Shown here: piece after piece, positions 15,929 through 23,207 of the stretch
Numbering within the stretch: position 1 is the stretch's first letter
Layout of the letters: each line of letters opens with the position of its first letter
Source: Betaproteobacteria bacterium
GTDB lineage: Bacteria; Pseudomonadota; Gammaproteobacteria; Burkholderiales; Usitatibacteraceae
Direction of reading: 5' to 3'
NCBI GenBank assembly: GCA_016720855.1
Contig: JADKJU010000002.1
Coordinates: forward strand, 806,001-870,000
DNA length: 64,000 nucleotides
Made by a program: the position numbers and the translations under genes
The notes under the pieces: generated by a model
What the model was told of the DNA's origin: nothing
Seen by the model: only the letters and a program-made list of their open reading frames with translations
Database searches by the model: none

Positions 15929-17257
15929 ATGCCCAAGCCCCCCGAACTCAAGACCGAAGCCTTCGTGAAGTGGTTCCGGTCGGCCACGCCCTACATCCAC
16001 CAATGGGGCGGGGCGACGTTCGTCATCGCCTTCGGGGGCGAGGTGCTGGCCGATGGCGAGTTCCAGCAGCTCACCCACGACATCAACGTGCTCATGAGCC
16101 TGGAGGTTCGCGTCGTGCTGGTGCACGGCGCGCGTCCGCAGATCGAGGAGCAGATGCGCCAGCACGGCGTGAAGCCCCGCTACGCGGGCAACCGGCGCGT
16201 GACCGACGACAAGGCGCTCGCCTGCGTGAAGGAGGCGAACGGCATCGTGCGCGTGGAAATGGAGGCGATCCTGTCCATGGAGCTCGCCAACAGCCCGATG
16301 TGGGGCGCGGACATCCGCGTGTCTTCCGGGAATTTCGTCACCGCGAAACCGGTTGGCGTCGTCGGAGGCGTCGATTTTGGCCACACGGGAGAGGTGAGGA
16401 AGATCGACGCCGAGGGCATCCGCAGGCGCCTGGACGACGACGAGGTCGTGCTCATCTCCCCGGTGGGTTTCTCCCCCACGGGCGACGTCTTCAACTGCAC
16501 GCTCGAGGACGTGGCGACCTCGACCGCCATCGCGCTTGCGGCCGACAAGCTCATCTTCCTCACCGAGACGGCAGGCGCTCTCGACGCGAAGGGGCAGCTC
16601 ATCTCGGAGCTCACGGTGAAGGAGGCGGGCGAGCTCGTGGCGGCCAACGGCAAGCTGCCCGAGGACGTGCAGATCTACCTGCCCTGCGCCATCAAGGCGT
16701 GCTCGAGCGGCGTGAAGCGCTCGCACCTCATCAGCCGGCACGTGGACGGGGTGCTCCTCATCGAGCTCTTCACCCACCACGGCATCGGCACGATGGTGGT
16801 GCCCGAGTCGCCGGAGGTGATTCGCGACGCGTTGCCCGCCGACATCCCGGGCATCGTGCAGATCATCGAGCCCCTCGAGCAGCAGGGCATCCTGGTCCGC
16901 CGCGACAGGGCCAAGCTCGACAGCGAGATCGACCGCTTCTTCGTGATCGAGAGCGAAGGCAACATCCTCGGGTGCGCGGCGCTCTATCCCTTTCCGGAGG
17001 AATCGACGGCCGAGCTCGCCTGCCTGGCGGTGAATCCGTTCTACCGGGACGGCGGGCGCGGCGAGCGCCTGCTCGCCTTCGCCGAGACGCGCGCGCGGAA
17101 GGCGGGGCACGAGTCGGTCTTCGTCCTCTCGACCCGCACGACGCACTGGTTCATCGAGCGCGGATTCGCAGAGGCGGACATCTCGCGGCTGCCCGGGCGC
17201 AAGCAATCGCTCTACAATTACGAACGTCGCTCCAAGATCTTCATGAAGGGACTCTAA
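15929..17257 (+). CDS. argA: N-acetylglutamate synthase
   Basis: This 442-aa protein is the classical ArgA fusion: an amino-acid-kinase domain (about residues 1-290, with VLVHGARPQIEEQ) and a GNAT acetyltransferase domain (about 295-442, with LACLAVNPFYRDGGRGERLL). It acetylates glutamate, the first step of arginine synthesis, and is usually inhibited by arginine through the kinase-like domain. The start chosen is MPKPPELK, where family similarity begins; the open frame runs further upstream inside rsmE. Confidence 0.94.
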   Translation: MPKPPELKTEAFVKWFRSATPYIHQWGGATFVIAFGGEVLADGEFQQLTHDINVLMSLEVRVVLVHGARPQIEEQMRQHGVKPRYAGNRRVTDDKALACVKEANGIVRVEMEAILSMELANSPMWGADIRVSSGNFVTAKPVGVVGGVDFGHTGEVRKIDAEGIRRRLDDDEVVLISPVGFSPTGDVFNCTLEDVATSTAIALAADKLIFLTETAGALDAKGQLISELTVKEAGELVAANGKLPEDVQIYLPCAIKACSSGVKRSHLISRHVDGVLLIELFTHHGIGTMVVPESPEVIRDALPADIPGIVQIIEPLEQQGILVRRDRAKLDSEIDRFFVIESEGNILGCAALYPFPEESTAELACLAVNPFYRDGGRGERLLAFAETRARKAGHESVFVLSTRTTHWFIERGFAEADISRLPGRKQSLYNYERRSKIFMKGL

Positions 17258-17259
17258 CC

Positions 17260-17529
17260 ATGGCCAGGACGGTCAACTGCATCAAGCTGAAGAAGGACGC
17301 CGAGGGCCTCGATTTCCCCCCGTATCCCGGCGAACTGGGCAAGAAGCTCTGGGAGAGCGTCTCCAAGGAGGCGTGGAAGATGTGGCTCGAGCAGCAGAAG
17401 ATGCTGGTGAACGAGAACCGCCTCAATCTCGCGGACCCGAAGGCGCGCAAGTACCTCGAGGAGCAGATGCGCAGGCACTTCTTCGGCGAGGGCGCCGACG
17501 CGGTGCAGGGGTACGTGCCGAAGGGGTGA
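17260..17529 (+). CDS. yggX: Fe(II)-trafficking / oxidative damage protection protein YggX
   Basis: This 89-aa protein matches the small YggX family linked to protection of iron-sulfur clusters. Family features are MARTVNCIKLKKDAEGLDF with the single conserved cysteine, PYPGELGKKL, and MLVNENRLNLADPKARKYL. It starts 2 bp after the argA stop codon, so the two are probably translated from one transcript. The terminator at about 17753 is the first plausible end of that transcript. Confidence 0.95.
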   Translation: MARTVNCIKLKKDAEGLDFPPYPGELGKKLWESVSKEAWKMWLEQQKMLVNENRLNLADPKARKYLEEQMRRHFFGEGADAVQGYVPKG

Positions 17530-17548
17530 GGTGGGGAGTTAGGCAACC

Positions 17549-17724
17549 GGTAAACCTTGGAACACGGATGAACACGGATAAAGGCGGATGAAGCAAGATG
17601 GATTCGTGTTGTGGTTCATCGGGGCAATTCGGATAGCGCTAACGTGTCTCCCGGAAACCACGGAAAGACAGCCTTCGTTCTTCATCCGCATTTATCCGTG
17701 TTCATCCGTGTTCCAAGGTTTACC
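17549..17724. repeat. Near-perfect 45-bp inverted repeat, possible MITE-like element
   Basis: The arms are 17549-17593 and 17680-17724, identical at 44 of 45 positions, with 86 bp between them that I cannot assign. Each arm contains two copies of a CACGGAT unit. No gene lies inside. The element occupies the gap between yggX and the terminator in front of rpiA, a common place for small mobile or dispersed repeats. No clear target-site duplication was seen. Confidence 0.85.
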
Positions 17725-17751
17725 ACTCGCGTAACTCGCTCGAGCCAATGA

Positions 17752-17778
17752 AAAAAGCCGCCCTCGAGCGGCTTTTTC
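17752..17778. terminator. Bidirectional intrinsic terminator between yggX and rpiA
   Basis: AAAAGCCGC (17753-17761) pairs with GCGGCTTTT around a 6-base loop. The A run on one side and the T run on the other make it usable from both strands. It lies downstream of both converging genes. Confidence 0.85.
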
Positions 17779-17790
17779 TTCGCTTTCACC

Positions 17791-18456
17791 TCAGCGCGGC
17801 CGGTCGATGCGCCTTACCCCTTCCGGGGTGCCCAGGAGCAGGACGTCCGCCGGCCGGCGGGCGAAAAGGCCGTTCGTCACCACGCCCGGCATCTGGTTCA
17901 GCTCCGACTCGAGGGCGGCGGGATCGAGGATCGCAAGCCCATGCACGTCGAGGATCACGTTGCCGTTGTCGGTGACCACGCCCTCGCGCAGCACGGGACG
18001 CCCGCCCAGCTTCACGATCGCGCGCGCGACAAGGCTCCTTGCCATCGGGATCACCTCGACCGGCAGGGGAAATGTCCCGAGCACGGGAACGAGCTTCGAG
18101 GCATCGGCGATGCAGACGAATTGCCGGCTCGCCTGCGCCACGATCTTCTCGCGCGTGAGCGCCCCGCCGCCGCCCTTGATCATGGCCAGGTGCTCCGTCA
18201 CCTCATCGGCGCCGTCCACATAGACGTCGCAGCCGTCGGTGCCGTTCAGGTCCATGACCGGGATCCCCGCTTCACGCAGCCGCTTTGCGCTCGCCTCCGA
18301 ACTCGAGACCGTCCCGGTGATTCGCGCCTTGCGCGCCGCCAGCGCGGCGATGAAGTGGTTGACCGTCGAGCCGGTGCCCACGCCCACCATCATGTCGTCC
18401 TCGACGAAGGCGAGGGCCGCCTGCGCGCACAGCTTCTTGAGGCCTTCCTGATCCAT
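17791..18456 (-). CDS. rpiA: Ribose-5-phosphate isomerase A
   Basis: This 221-aa enzyme interconverts ribose-5-phosphate and ribulose-5-phosphate, in both the pentose phosphate pathway and the Calvin cycle. Signatures are VGVGTGSTVNHFI, SSSEASAKRL, DVYVDGADEV, and KGGGGALTREKI. The start used is MDQEGLKK; an in-frame ATG 12 bases upstream is possible and neither has a clear ribosome site. It is divergent from ilvA with a short gap of about 40 bp. Confidence 0.95.
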   Translation of the reverse strand: MDQEGLKKLCAQAALAFVEDDMMVGVGTGSTVNHFIAALAARKARITGTVSSSEASAKRLREAGIPVMDLNGTDGCDVYVDGADEVTEHLAMIKGGGGALTREKIVAQASRQFVCIADASKLVPVLGTFPLPVEVIPMARSLVARAIVKLGGRPVLREGVVTDNGNVILDVHGLAILDPAALESELNQMPGVVTNGLFARRPADVLLLGTPEGVRRIDRPR

Positions 18457-18498
18457 GGGAGGAATCATATATTGGTATTCTTGCGGTCTGGGAGAATC

Positions 18499-20010
18499 AT
18501 GAAGACCGACTACCTGCGCAGAATACTCACGGCCCGCGTCTATGACGTGGCCATCGAAAGCCCCCTGGAGCTCGCGCCCGCCATTTCCCGGCGTACCGGC
18601 AACCACATCCTCCTCAAGCGCGAGGACAAGCAGGCGGTCTTCTCGTTCAAGCTGCGTGGCGCCTACAACAAGATGGCGCACCTGAAGCCGGAAGTCCTGG
18701 CGCGCGGCGTGATCTGCGCGAGCGCGGGCAACCATGCCCAGGGCGTGGCGCTTGGCGCGCAGAAGCTCGGAACGAAAGCCACGATCGTGATGCCGGTCAC
18801 GACCCCGCGCATCAAGGTCTCGGCGGTGGCCGCGCGCGGCGCGAAGGTGGTCCTTTTCGGCGACAGCTACCATGAGGCGGCGCAGCACGCCAAGGCGCTT
18901 GCGAAGAAGCAGGGCCTCGCGTTCGTGCACCCGTACGACGACCCCCTCGTCATCGCCGGGCAGGGCACGATCGGCATGGAGATCCTGCGCCAGCACCAGC
19001 ACCCCATCGAGGCCATCTTCGTCCCGGTGGGCGGCGGCGGGCTCATCGCGGGCATCGCCTCGTACGTGAAGCGCCTGTCGCCCGCGACGAGGATCATCGG
19101 GGTGGAGCCGGTGGACTCCTGCGCGATGGCGGCCTCCCTCAAGGCCGGTCGGCGCGTGACGCTGCCGCACGTGAACATGTTCGCCGACGGCGTGGCGGTG
19201 CGGCAGGTGGGCCGGGAGACCTTCCGGCTGTGCCGCGAACTGGTCGATGAAATGGTGCTGGTCGATACCGACGAGATCTGCGCGGCCATCAAGGACATCT
19301 ACGAGGACACGCGCACCGTGGTCGAGCCTTCCGGGGCGCTCGCGCTCGCGGGAGCCAAGCGCTGGCTCGCTCGGCGCCGGCTCAAGGGAAAAACGGTGGT
19401 GGCGATCGCGTGCGGCGCCAACATGAACTTCGACCGCCTGCGCTTCGTGGCCGAGCGCGCGGAGCTGGGCGAGCACCGCGAGGCCGTTCTGGCGGTGACC
19501 ATCCCCGAGAAGCCGGGCAGCTTCCGGGCGCTGTGCGAGCTCCTCGGGCGGCGCAGCGTCACCGAGTTCAACTACCGCATCGCGGACGCAGCAGAGGCGC
19601 ACGTCTTCATCGGCGTGTCGGTGTCCGGCCCCGAGGAAACCGAGCGTCTGATCGCGCAGCTCGACCGGGCCGGGCTGAGGGCCGTGGACCTCTCGGACAA
19701 CGAGATGGCCAAGCTGCACGTGCGCCACCTTGTGGGGGGGCACGCGCCGGCGACAGCGGGGGAAAGGGTGTACCGGTTCGAGTTTCCCGAGCGGCCGGGC
19801 GCGCTCATGAACTTCCTGAAGCGCATGGGCTCGGGCTGGAACATCTCGCTCTTCCACTACCGCAACCACGGCGCGGACGTGGGGCGCGTGCTGGTGGGCC
19901 TGCAGGTGCCCGACAAGGACGGCATCGCGTTCCGCCGGTTCCTGAAGGAACTGGGCTACGACTACGCGGACGAGACGCGCAATCCCGCCTACCGGCTGTT
20001 CCTGAAGTAG
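18499..20010 (+). CDS. ilvA: Threonine deaminase (biosynthetic threonine ammonia-lyase)
   Basis: This 503-aa enzyme converts threonine to 2-oxobutanoate, the first step toward isoleucine. The PLP lysine lies in SFKLRGAYNK (Lys51); VGGGGLIAGIA binds the phosphate. After about residue 325 two ACT-like regulatory domains follow (VTIPEKPGSFRAL and FEFPERPGALMNF), as in isoleucine-inhibited long forms. GGGAG lies just before the ATG. It is the last intact host gene before the prophage. Confidence 0.95.
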   Translation: MKTDYLRRILTARVYDVAIESPLELAPAISRRTGNHILLKREDKQAVFSFKLRGAYNKMAHLKPEVLARGVICASAGNHAQGVALGAQKLGTKATIVMPVTTPRIKVSAVAARGAKVVLFGDSYHEAAQHAKALAKKQGLAFVHPYDDPLVIAGQGTIGMEILRQHQHPIEAIFVPVGGGGLIAGIASYVKRLSPATRIIGVEPVDSCAMAASLKAGRRVTLPHVNMFADGVAVRQVGRETFRLCRELVDEMVLVDTDEICAAIKDIYEDTRTVVEPSGALALAGAKRWLARRRLKGKTVVAIACGANMNFDRLRFVAERAELGEHREAVLAVTIPEKPGSFRALCELLGRRSVTEFNYRIADAAEAHVFIGVSVSGPEETERLIAQLDRAGLRAVDLSDNEMAKLHVRHLVGGHAPATAGERVYRFEFPERPGALMNFLKRMGSGWNISLFHYRNHGADVGRVLVGLQVPDKDGIAFRRFLKELGYDYADETRNPAYRLFLK

Positions 20011-20085
20011 GGCGCGTCCTTCAGGGCCGGGAGGCTTCCTCCCGGTCGCCTTGGGGCCATCGGCACGGGCCCCGGGCGGAAAATG

Positions 20086-20130
20086 TGGTGCTGTTGAGTG
20101 GACTCGAACCACCGACCTACTGATTACGAA
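20086..20130 (-). tRNA. tRNA-Thr(CGT), 3' half only (integration target remnant)
   Basis: Read on the minus strand this is a normal tRNA from the anticodon loop TTCGTAA (20124-20130) to an encoded CCA end (20086-20088). It has a standard variable loop AGGTC, a T arm of five pairs around TTCGAGT, the 3' acceptor strand CAACAGC and discriminator A. The anticodon CGT and G1-C72/C2-G71-type acceptor end fit threonine. The 5' half, which should end in CTGA pairing with TCAG and start with GCTGTTG, is absent; the sequence to the right is phage DNA. This is what remains when a phage integrates into a tRNA gene. Confidence 0.75.
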
Positions 20131-20136
20131 GTAGGT
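20115..20136. other. Phage attachment-site core (host-prophage junction)
   Basis: Perfect 7-bp inverted arms ACCTACT (20115-20121) and AGTAGGT (20130-20136) flank 8 bases, GATTACGA, that contain the tRNA anticodon. Inverted core sites around a 7-8 bp overlap are typical of tyrosine integrase crossover sites, and anticodon loops are known integration targets. The integrase gene begins 128 bp to the right. Confidence 0.6.
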
Positions 20137-20263
20137 GACCCGAACTCCACGCCAGCCATGATTCTACGGGCGAATCGAGGGCACCGAAAGCGCGATTTTC
20201 AGAAAAATGGAAGGGAGAGATCGCGCCCGCATTCACTCTTGCGCCCGGTGGGTTCTGAAAGCC

Positions 20264-21484
20264 CTACGCGCCCTTGATCTTGGGGTTCGGCCGCAGCTGC
20301 ACGACGCCTCGGCGGTAGACGCGGCGGGTCGTCGCCTGGGTCGCGTGCCCCCCGAAGTCGGCGCCGTCCTGGCCGGCGCGCCACGCGTCCGTGATCGCCC
20401 GGGCCCGCAGGTCGTGGAAGTGCACGTCGAGGGCGCGCACGGTGTATGCCATTTGGCATACATCCGGAGTCTCGATCCCCTGCGCCTTGAGCCGCGCCCG
20501 CGCCACGCGAGCCTTCGCCCTGCGCACCATCGCCTGGAAGCCGCCCGAGCTGTAGGGCTGGCCGGACGGGCCCGAGACGAACATGTACGGGCTCGCGATC
20601 TTCTTGTAGCCCGGGAGGTCGCGGTCCCGGATCATCGTCCGGCGCTTGAGCGCCGCGGCGCGCGCGAGGACCTCGGCGAGCTCGTCCGTGCGCTCGAAGA
20701 GCTGCTTTCGGCGCGCCTGGCCGCGCTTCACCTTCGCTGGGACCACCATGAGGCCGGCGGCCGTCCAGTCCGCCTCCATGATCCGCAGCAGGTCGCCCGC
20801 ACGGCTCCCGATCATCGTGGCGAGGTCCATGAGGCACCGGAGGACGGGGCTCGCGGCCGCGTAGAGGTCGAGGAAGAGCTGGTCGTCGGGGAGCTGCTCG
20901 CGCGGGACCTCGGGGTTGCGCTGGGCGCCACGGCAGGGGTTGTACTCGGTGAGGCCGCATTCCTTCGCGAAGCGGAAGACTGAGCCCAGGACGGCCGCGT
21001 CGCGGTTGCCCTGGGGGCCCTTCCCGGCGTCTTCGGCCCCCCGGAGGTGCTGGGACACGTCCATCGTGCGGAAGAAGCCGCCACGGGCCGCCTCTGCCTC
21101 GCTGCGGGCGTATTTCCGGTCGCCGTGGGCCGCCCGGAGCTTCTTCACGATGCGCTTGTACTCGCGCTGGGTCCGCGGGGCGTACTTGGGGCGCGGTTCC
21201 CCCCGCACGTGCACCACGCGGGGCAGCTCGTCCTCCTCGAAGCGCTCGAGGAGCTCGGCGATGGTGCCGGCGGCCGGGGGCTCGTGGTCACGGAAGCCGA
21301 AGATCTCGGCCCAGCGCTTCCGGGCGGCCTCGGCATCCCGCCCGCAGGCGACCGAGGACTTCCCGCCCAGCCGGCGACGCCCTTCCTCGTCGAAGGCCTT
21401 CAGGTAGAACCGACCGGCGGCGTCCTTGTAGAGGCCCCGGGGGAGGTCCTTGTTGCGGCTGCGGGGTCGTCCCATGGGTCGCAT
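20264..21484 (-). CDS. int: Tyrosine-type phage integrase
   Basis: This 406-aa protein is a phage integrase of the tyrosine recombinase family that catalyses insertion and excision of the prophage. Near the N-terminus, a basic arm-type region is followed by an AP2-like segment (AAGRFYLKAFDEEGRRRLGGK). In the catalytic domain the first arginine is in GSRAGDLLR (about residue 223), HDLRARA supplies the His-x-x-Arg pair near 357, and the tyrosine is in RRVYRRG near 389. It reads toward the tRNA remnant, and the att site lies directly downstream, the usual arrangement. Confidence 0.93.
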   Translation of the reverse strand: MRPMGRPRSRNKDLPRGLYKDAAGRFYLKAFDEEGRRRLGGKSSVACGRDAEAARKRWAEIFGFRDHEPPAAGTIAELLERFEEDELPRVVHVRGEPRPKYAPRTQREYKRIVKKLRAAHGDRKYARSEAEAARGGFFRTMDVSQHLRGAEDAGKGPQGNRDAAVLGSVFRFAKECGLTEYNPCRGAQRNPEVPREQLPDDQLFLDLYAAASPVLRCLMDLATMIGSRAGDLLRIMEADWTAAGLMVVPAKVKRGQARRKQLFERTDELAEVLARAAALKRRTMIRDRDLPGYKKIASPYMFVSGPSGQPYSSGGFQAMVRRAKARVARARLKAQGIETPDVCQMAYTVRALDVHFHDLRARAITDAWRAGQDGADFGGHATQATTRRVYRRGVVQLRPNPKIKGA

Positions 21485-21487
21485 AGG

Positions 21488-21700
21488 CTACCCCGCCGCG
21501 GTCTCCGGCGCCACGAGCGCGCGGATGCTGGTTAGGATCTCGGCGTGCTCCCGAACGGCCCTGGCGCGCTCCTCGGTGAGCTCGTAGGTGGTCCAGCGGT
21601 GGCCGCAGCGGGCGCACTTCCGGCGCCGGCGAATGCAGGCGTCCTGCTCGACGGTCGAGATCACCCCGTGGTCCTCGGAGCTGCAGATCACGCACTTCAC
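21488..21700 (-). CDS. NrdR-like zinc-ribbon protein lacking the ATP-cone
   Basis: This 70-aa protein resembles the N-terminal zinc ribbon of the ribonucleotide reductase repressor NrdR. Cys3, Cys6, Cys29 and Cys32 form the ribbon, and the family wording IRRRRKCARC followed by RWTTYEL is present. NrdR is about 150 aa with an ATP-cone after the ribbon; here only a short helical tail follows. It could bind NrdR-type DNA boxes without nucleotide control, or act as another regulator. Its ATG overlaps the previous stop codon (ATGA). Confidence 0.7.
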   Translation of the reverse strand: MKCVICSSEDHGVISTVEQDACIRRRRKCARCGHRWTTYELTEERARAVREHAEILTSIRALVAPETAAG

Positions 21701-21948
21701 CGCGGGCGCTCCCGGATGCCCGCGATGCGGAACACGCCCTGCACCTGCGCGCCCAGCTCGCCGTCCAGGACCGCAGCTCCACGCCGCCCCTCGACCATCA
21801 CGGTGCCGTCGCGCATGAGGTAGGCGCGCGCCCAGGCCGCGCCGTCATCGAGCGGGTCGCCGGTCGGCGGCGCCTCGCGAGGCCGGAATCGCCCCTTGAC
21901 GCTGAGCAGGCGCACGGTGCGGTGCGGCAGGGAGGCGAGGGTAGTCAC
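21697..21948 (-). CDS. Hypothetical phage protein (83 aa)
   Basis: Not recognised. The GTG start overlaps the stop of the DUF4326 gene (GTGA) and its own stop overlaps the next start (ATGA), which decides the reading frame inside a longer open frame. The protein is Arg- and Gly-rich, soluble, and has a predicted beta-strand-rich C-terminal half (AYLMRDGTVMVEGRRG). Confidence 0.55.
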   Translation of the reverse strand: MTTLASLPHRTVRLLSVKGRFRPREAPPTGDPLDDGAAWARAYLMRDGTVMVEGRRGAAVLDGELGAQVQGVFRIAGIRERPR

Positions 21949-22268
21949 GCGTTCGCGATCGCGAGGAGCACGTCGGCGTGGCACGGCTTGTCGAGCGGGC
22001 ACCAGCAGGCGAGGTTCTTGCCGTGCAGGAATGTCCGCACCTCACACACTTTTCCAGGCATCGTCAGGATCATGTGCCGGTGCGCCGCTACAACCTGCTC
22101 GATGCTTTCGAGGGTGGCGACCGCCATCCAACTCGGTGCGGGCATCCCAATCGCGTAGCAGTTGCCCCAATGGCTGGGCCGCGCCACGCTCACCGCGTTC
22201 TCGGGCATCTTCCAGCCCTTGCGGCGGGAGAGCTGGATGCGCTGAGGCTTCATCGCGGGCTCGTTCAC
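21945..22268 (-). CDS. DUF4326 protein
   Basis: This 107-aa protein matches DUF4326, a family common in phages. It has PQRIQLSRRKGWKMP at the start, VARPSHWGN in the middle and GKNLACWCPLDKPCHADVLL at the end, where CWCP and CHAD are the conserved cysteine/histidine pairs. Function is unknown; the Cys/His arrangement suggests metal or nucleic-acid binding. It is joined to both neighbours by 4-bp overlaps. Confidence 0.8.
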   Translation of the reverse strand: MNEPAMKPQRIQLSRRKGWKMPENAVSVARPSHWGNCYAIGMPAPSWMAVATLESIEQVVAAHRHMILTMPGKVCEVRTFLHGKNLACWCPLDKPCHADVLLAIANA

Positions 22269-22699
22269 TTCGCGCCCCTTGCCGCGTCAATGGCGGCGTC
22301 GGTGACGCGGAGCAGCTCGGAGAACGCCAAGTGAACGTCGGGGATGTTTCGGTGCCATGTCGTGTTCTGCTCCCGCGTCCACCGCCGCGGGCAAAGCGCC
22401 TCCCGCAACGCATTGCGCTCGGCCTCCGCTGCGGCGAGGTCACGCTGCAACTCGTCGCGTGTCATCGCGATTTCCTGTCCGCTGATCAACTTCCAGCACG
22501 GAACGCACACCATGCCGTTGATCGTGTTCCCCTGCTGATGCTCCCCTTTGGGGGGCGCGGCGAAGTGGACAACGCGGGCAACGGGGGTGTCGCAAACGCC
22601 GCAGTACCCTCTGCCGAACGGCAAGTCGTGGACTTCATGCAGCACGAATGAATTGGCCAACAAGGCTTTAAGCGCACCCGTCCTCGGCGTGTCGCTCAT
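22265..22699 (-). CDS. Hypothetical phage protein with CxxC pairs (144 aa)
   Basis: Not recognised. The N-terminal half has two CxxC pairs (YCGVCDTP and VCVPC), consistent with one zinc site; the C-terminal half is helical and charged (MTRDELQRDLAAAEAERNAL). The start MSDTPRTG is chosen because its ATG overlaps the stop of the Lar-like gene (ATGA), although the frame is open further upstream. Confidence 0.6.
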   Translation of the reverse strand: MSDTPRTGALKALLANSFVLHEVHDLPFGRGYCGVCDTPVARVVHFAAPPKGEHQQGNTINGMVCVPCWKLISGQEIAMTRDELQRDLAAAEAERNALREALCPRRWTREQNTTWHRNIPDVHLAFSELLRVTDAAIDAARGAK

Positions 22700-22905
22700 T
22701 TCGCTTTCCACCGTTTGTTCCACGCGATGCGGGCCGCGTCCTTCGCCCACTTACCGTTGTGGAGTCGCGCGTTCTCAAACATCGGGCCTTCTGCGCCGCA
22801 CTCGGAGCATATGACCCGGTGCATCTCGTGCCACAGGCGATCGAGTGCTGGGCCATCTTCACTCCCGCAAAACGGGCATGGCGCAAGCCCCTCGCGTTCG
22901 CTCAT
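22696..22905 (-). CDS. Lar-like restriction alleviation / zinc-ribbon protein
   Basis: This 69-aa protein has the layout of the Lar family: LAPCPFCGSEDGP, then ICSECGAEGP, then a C-terminal AARIAWNKRW. Lar of the Rac prophage lessens restriction of unmodified DNA by EcoKI. Many family members have been assigned only by sequence, so an anti-restriction role is possible rather than shown. It is coupled to both neighbours by ATGA overlaps. Confidence 0.65.
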   Translation of the reverse strand: MSEREGLAPCPFCGSEDGPALDRLWHEMHRVICSECGAEGPMFENARLHNGKWAKDAARIAWNKRWKAK

Positions 22906-23207
22906 TTCGCCTCCACGAATCGGATCATGTGCGGCTCGCCTTCCTTGCGCTCGATCTCGCCAGCGCGGTCGAGTAGGGCGATGCAGCCGGTAAAGTAATC
23001 ATCGTTAGGGACCGTGCCGCCGGTGCCGTCGATGGTCTCGGATGTATCCCACCACCCATCGCCTTCCCAGAGACACTCGCTATCGACCAACGCTCGCAGG
23101 CTACCAAGCCCCTCCTCCGCGAGGTCGGCGAGGAGCGCGCATGAGGACGGGGATAGCGTGACCCCCCCGCCGTTGCGCATCATGGCAATCAGCTCGCGCG
23201 CCATCAC
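22902..23207 (-). CDS. Hypothetical phage protein (101 aa)
   Basis: Not recognised. It is an acidic, soluble protein with a Trp-rich middle (WEGDGWWDTSE). The ATG overlaps the stop of the ParB-like gene, and its stop overlaps the next start, placing it firmly in the early operon. Confidence 0.6.
   Translation of the reverse strand: MMARELIAMMRNGGGVTLSPSSCALLADLAEEGLGSLRALVDSECLWEGDGWWDTSETIDGTGGTVPNDDYFTGCIALLDRAGEIERKEGEPHMIRFVEAK

Noticed and set aside
20086..20165. A complete tRNA gene
   Set aside because: Only the half from the anticodon loop to CCA fits; the 5' acceptor strand and D arm are absent to the right.
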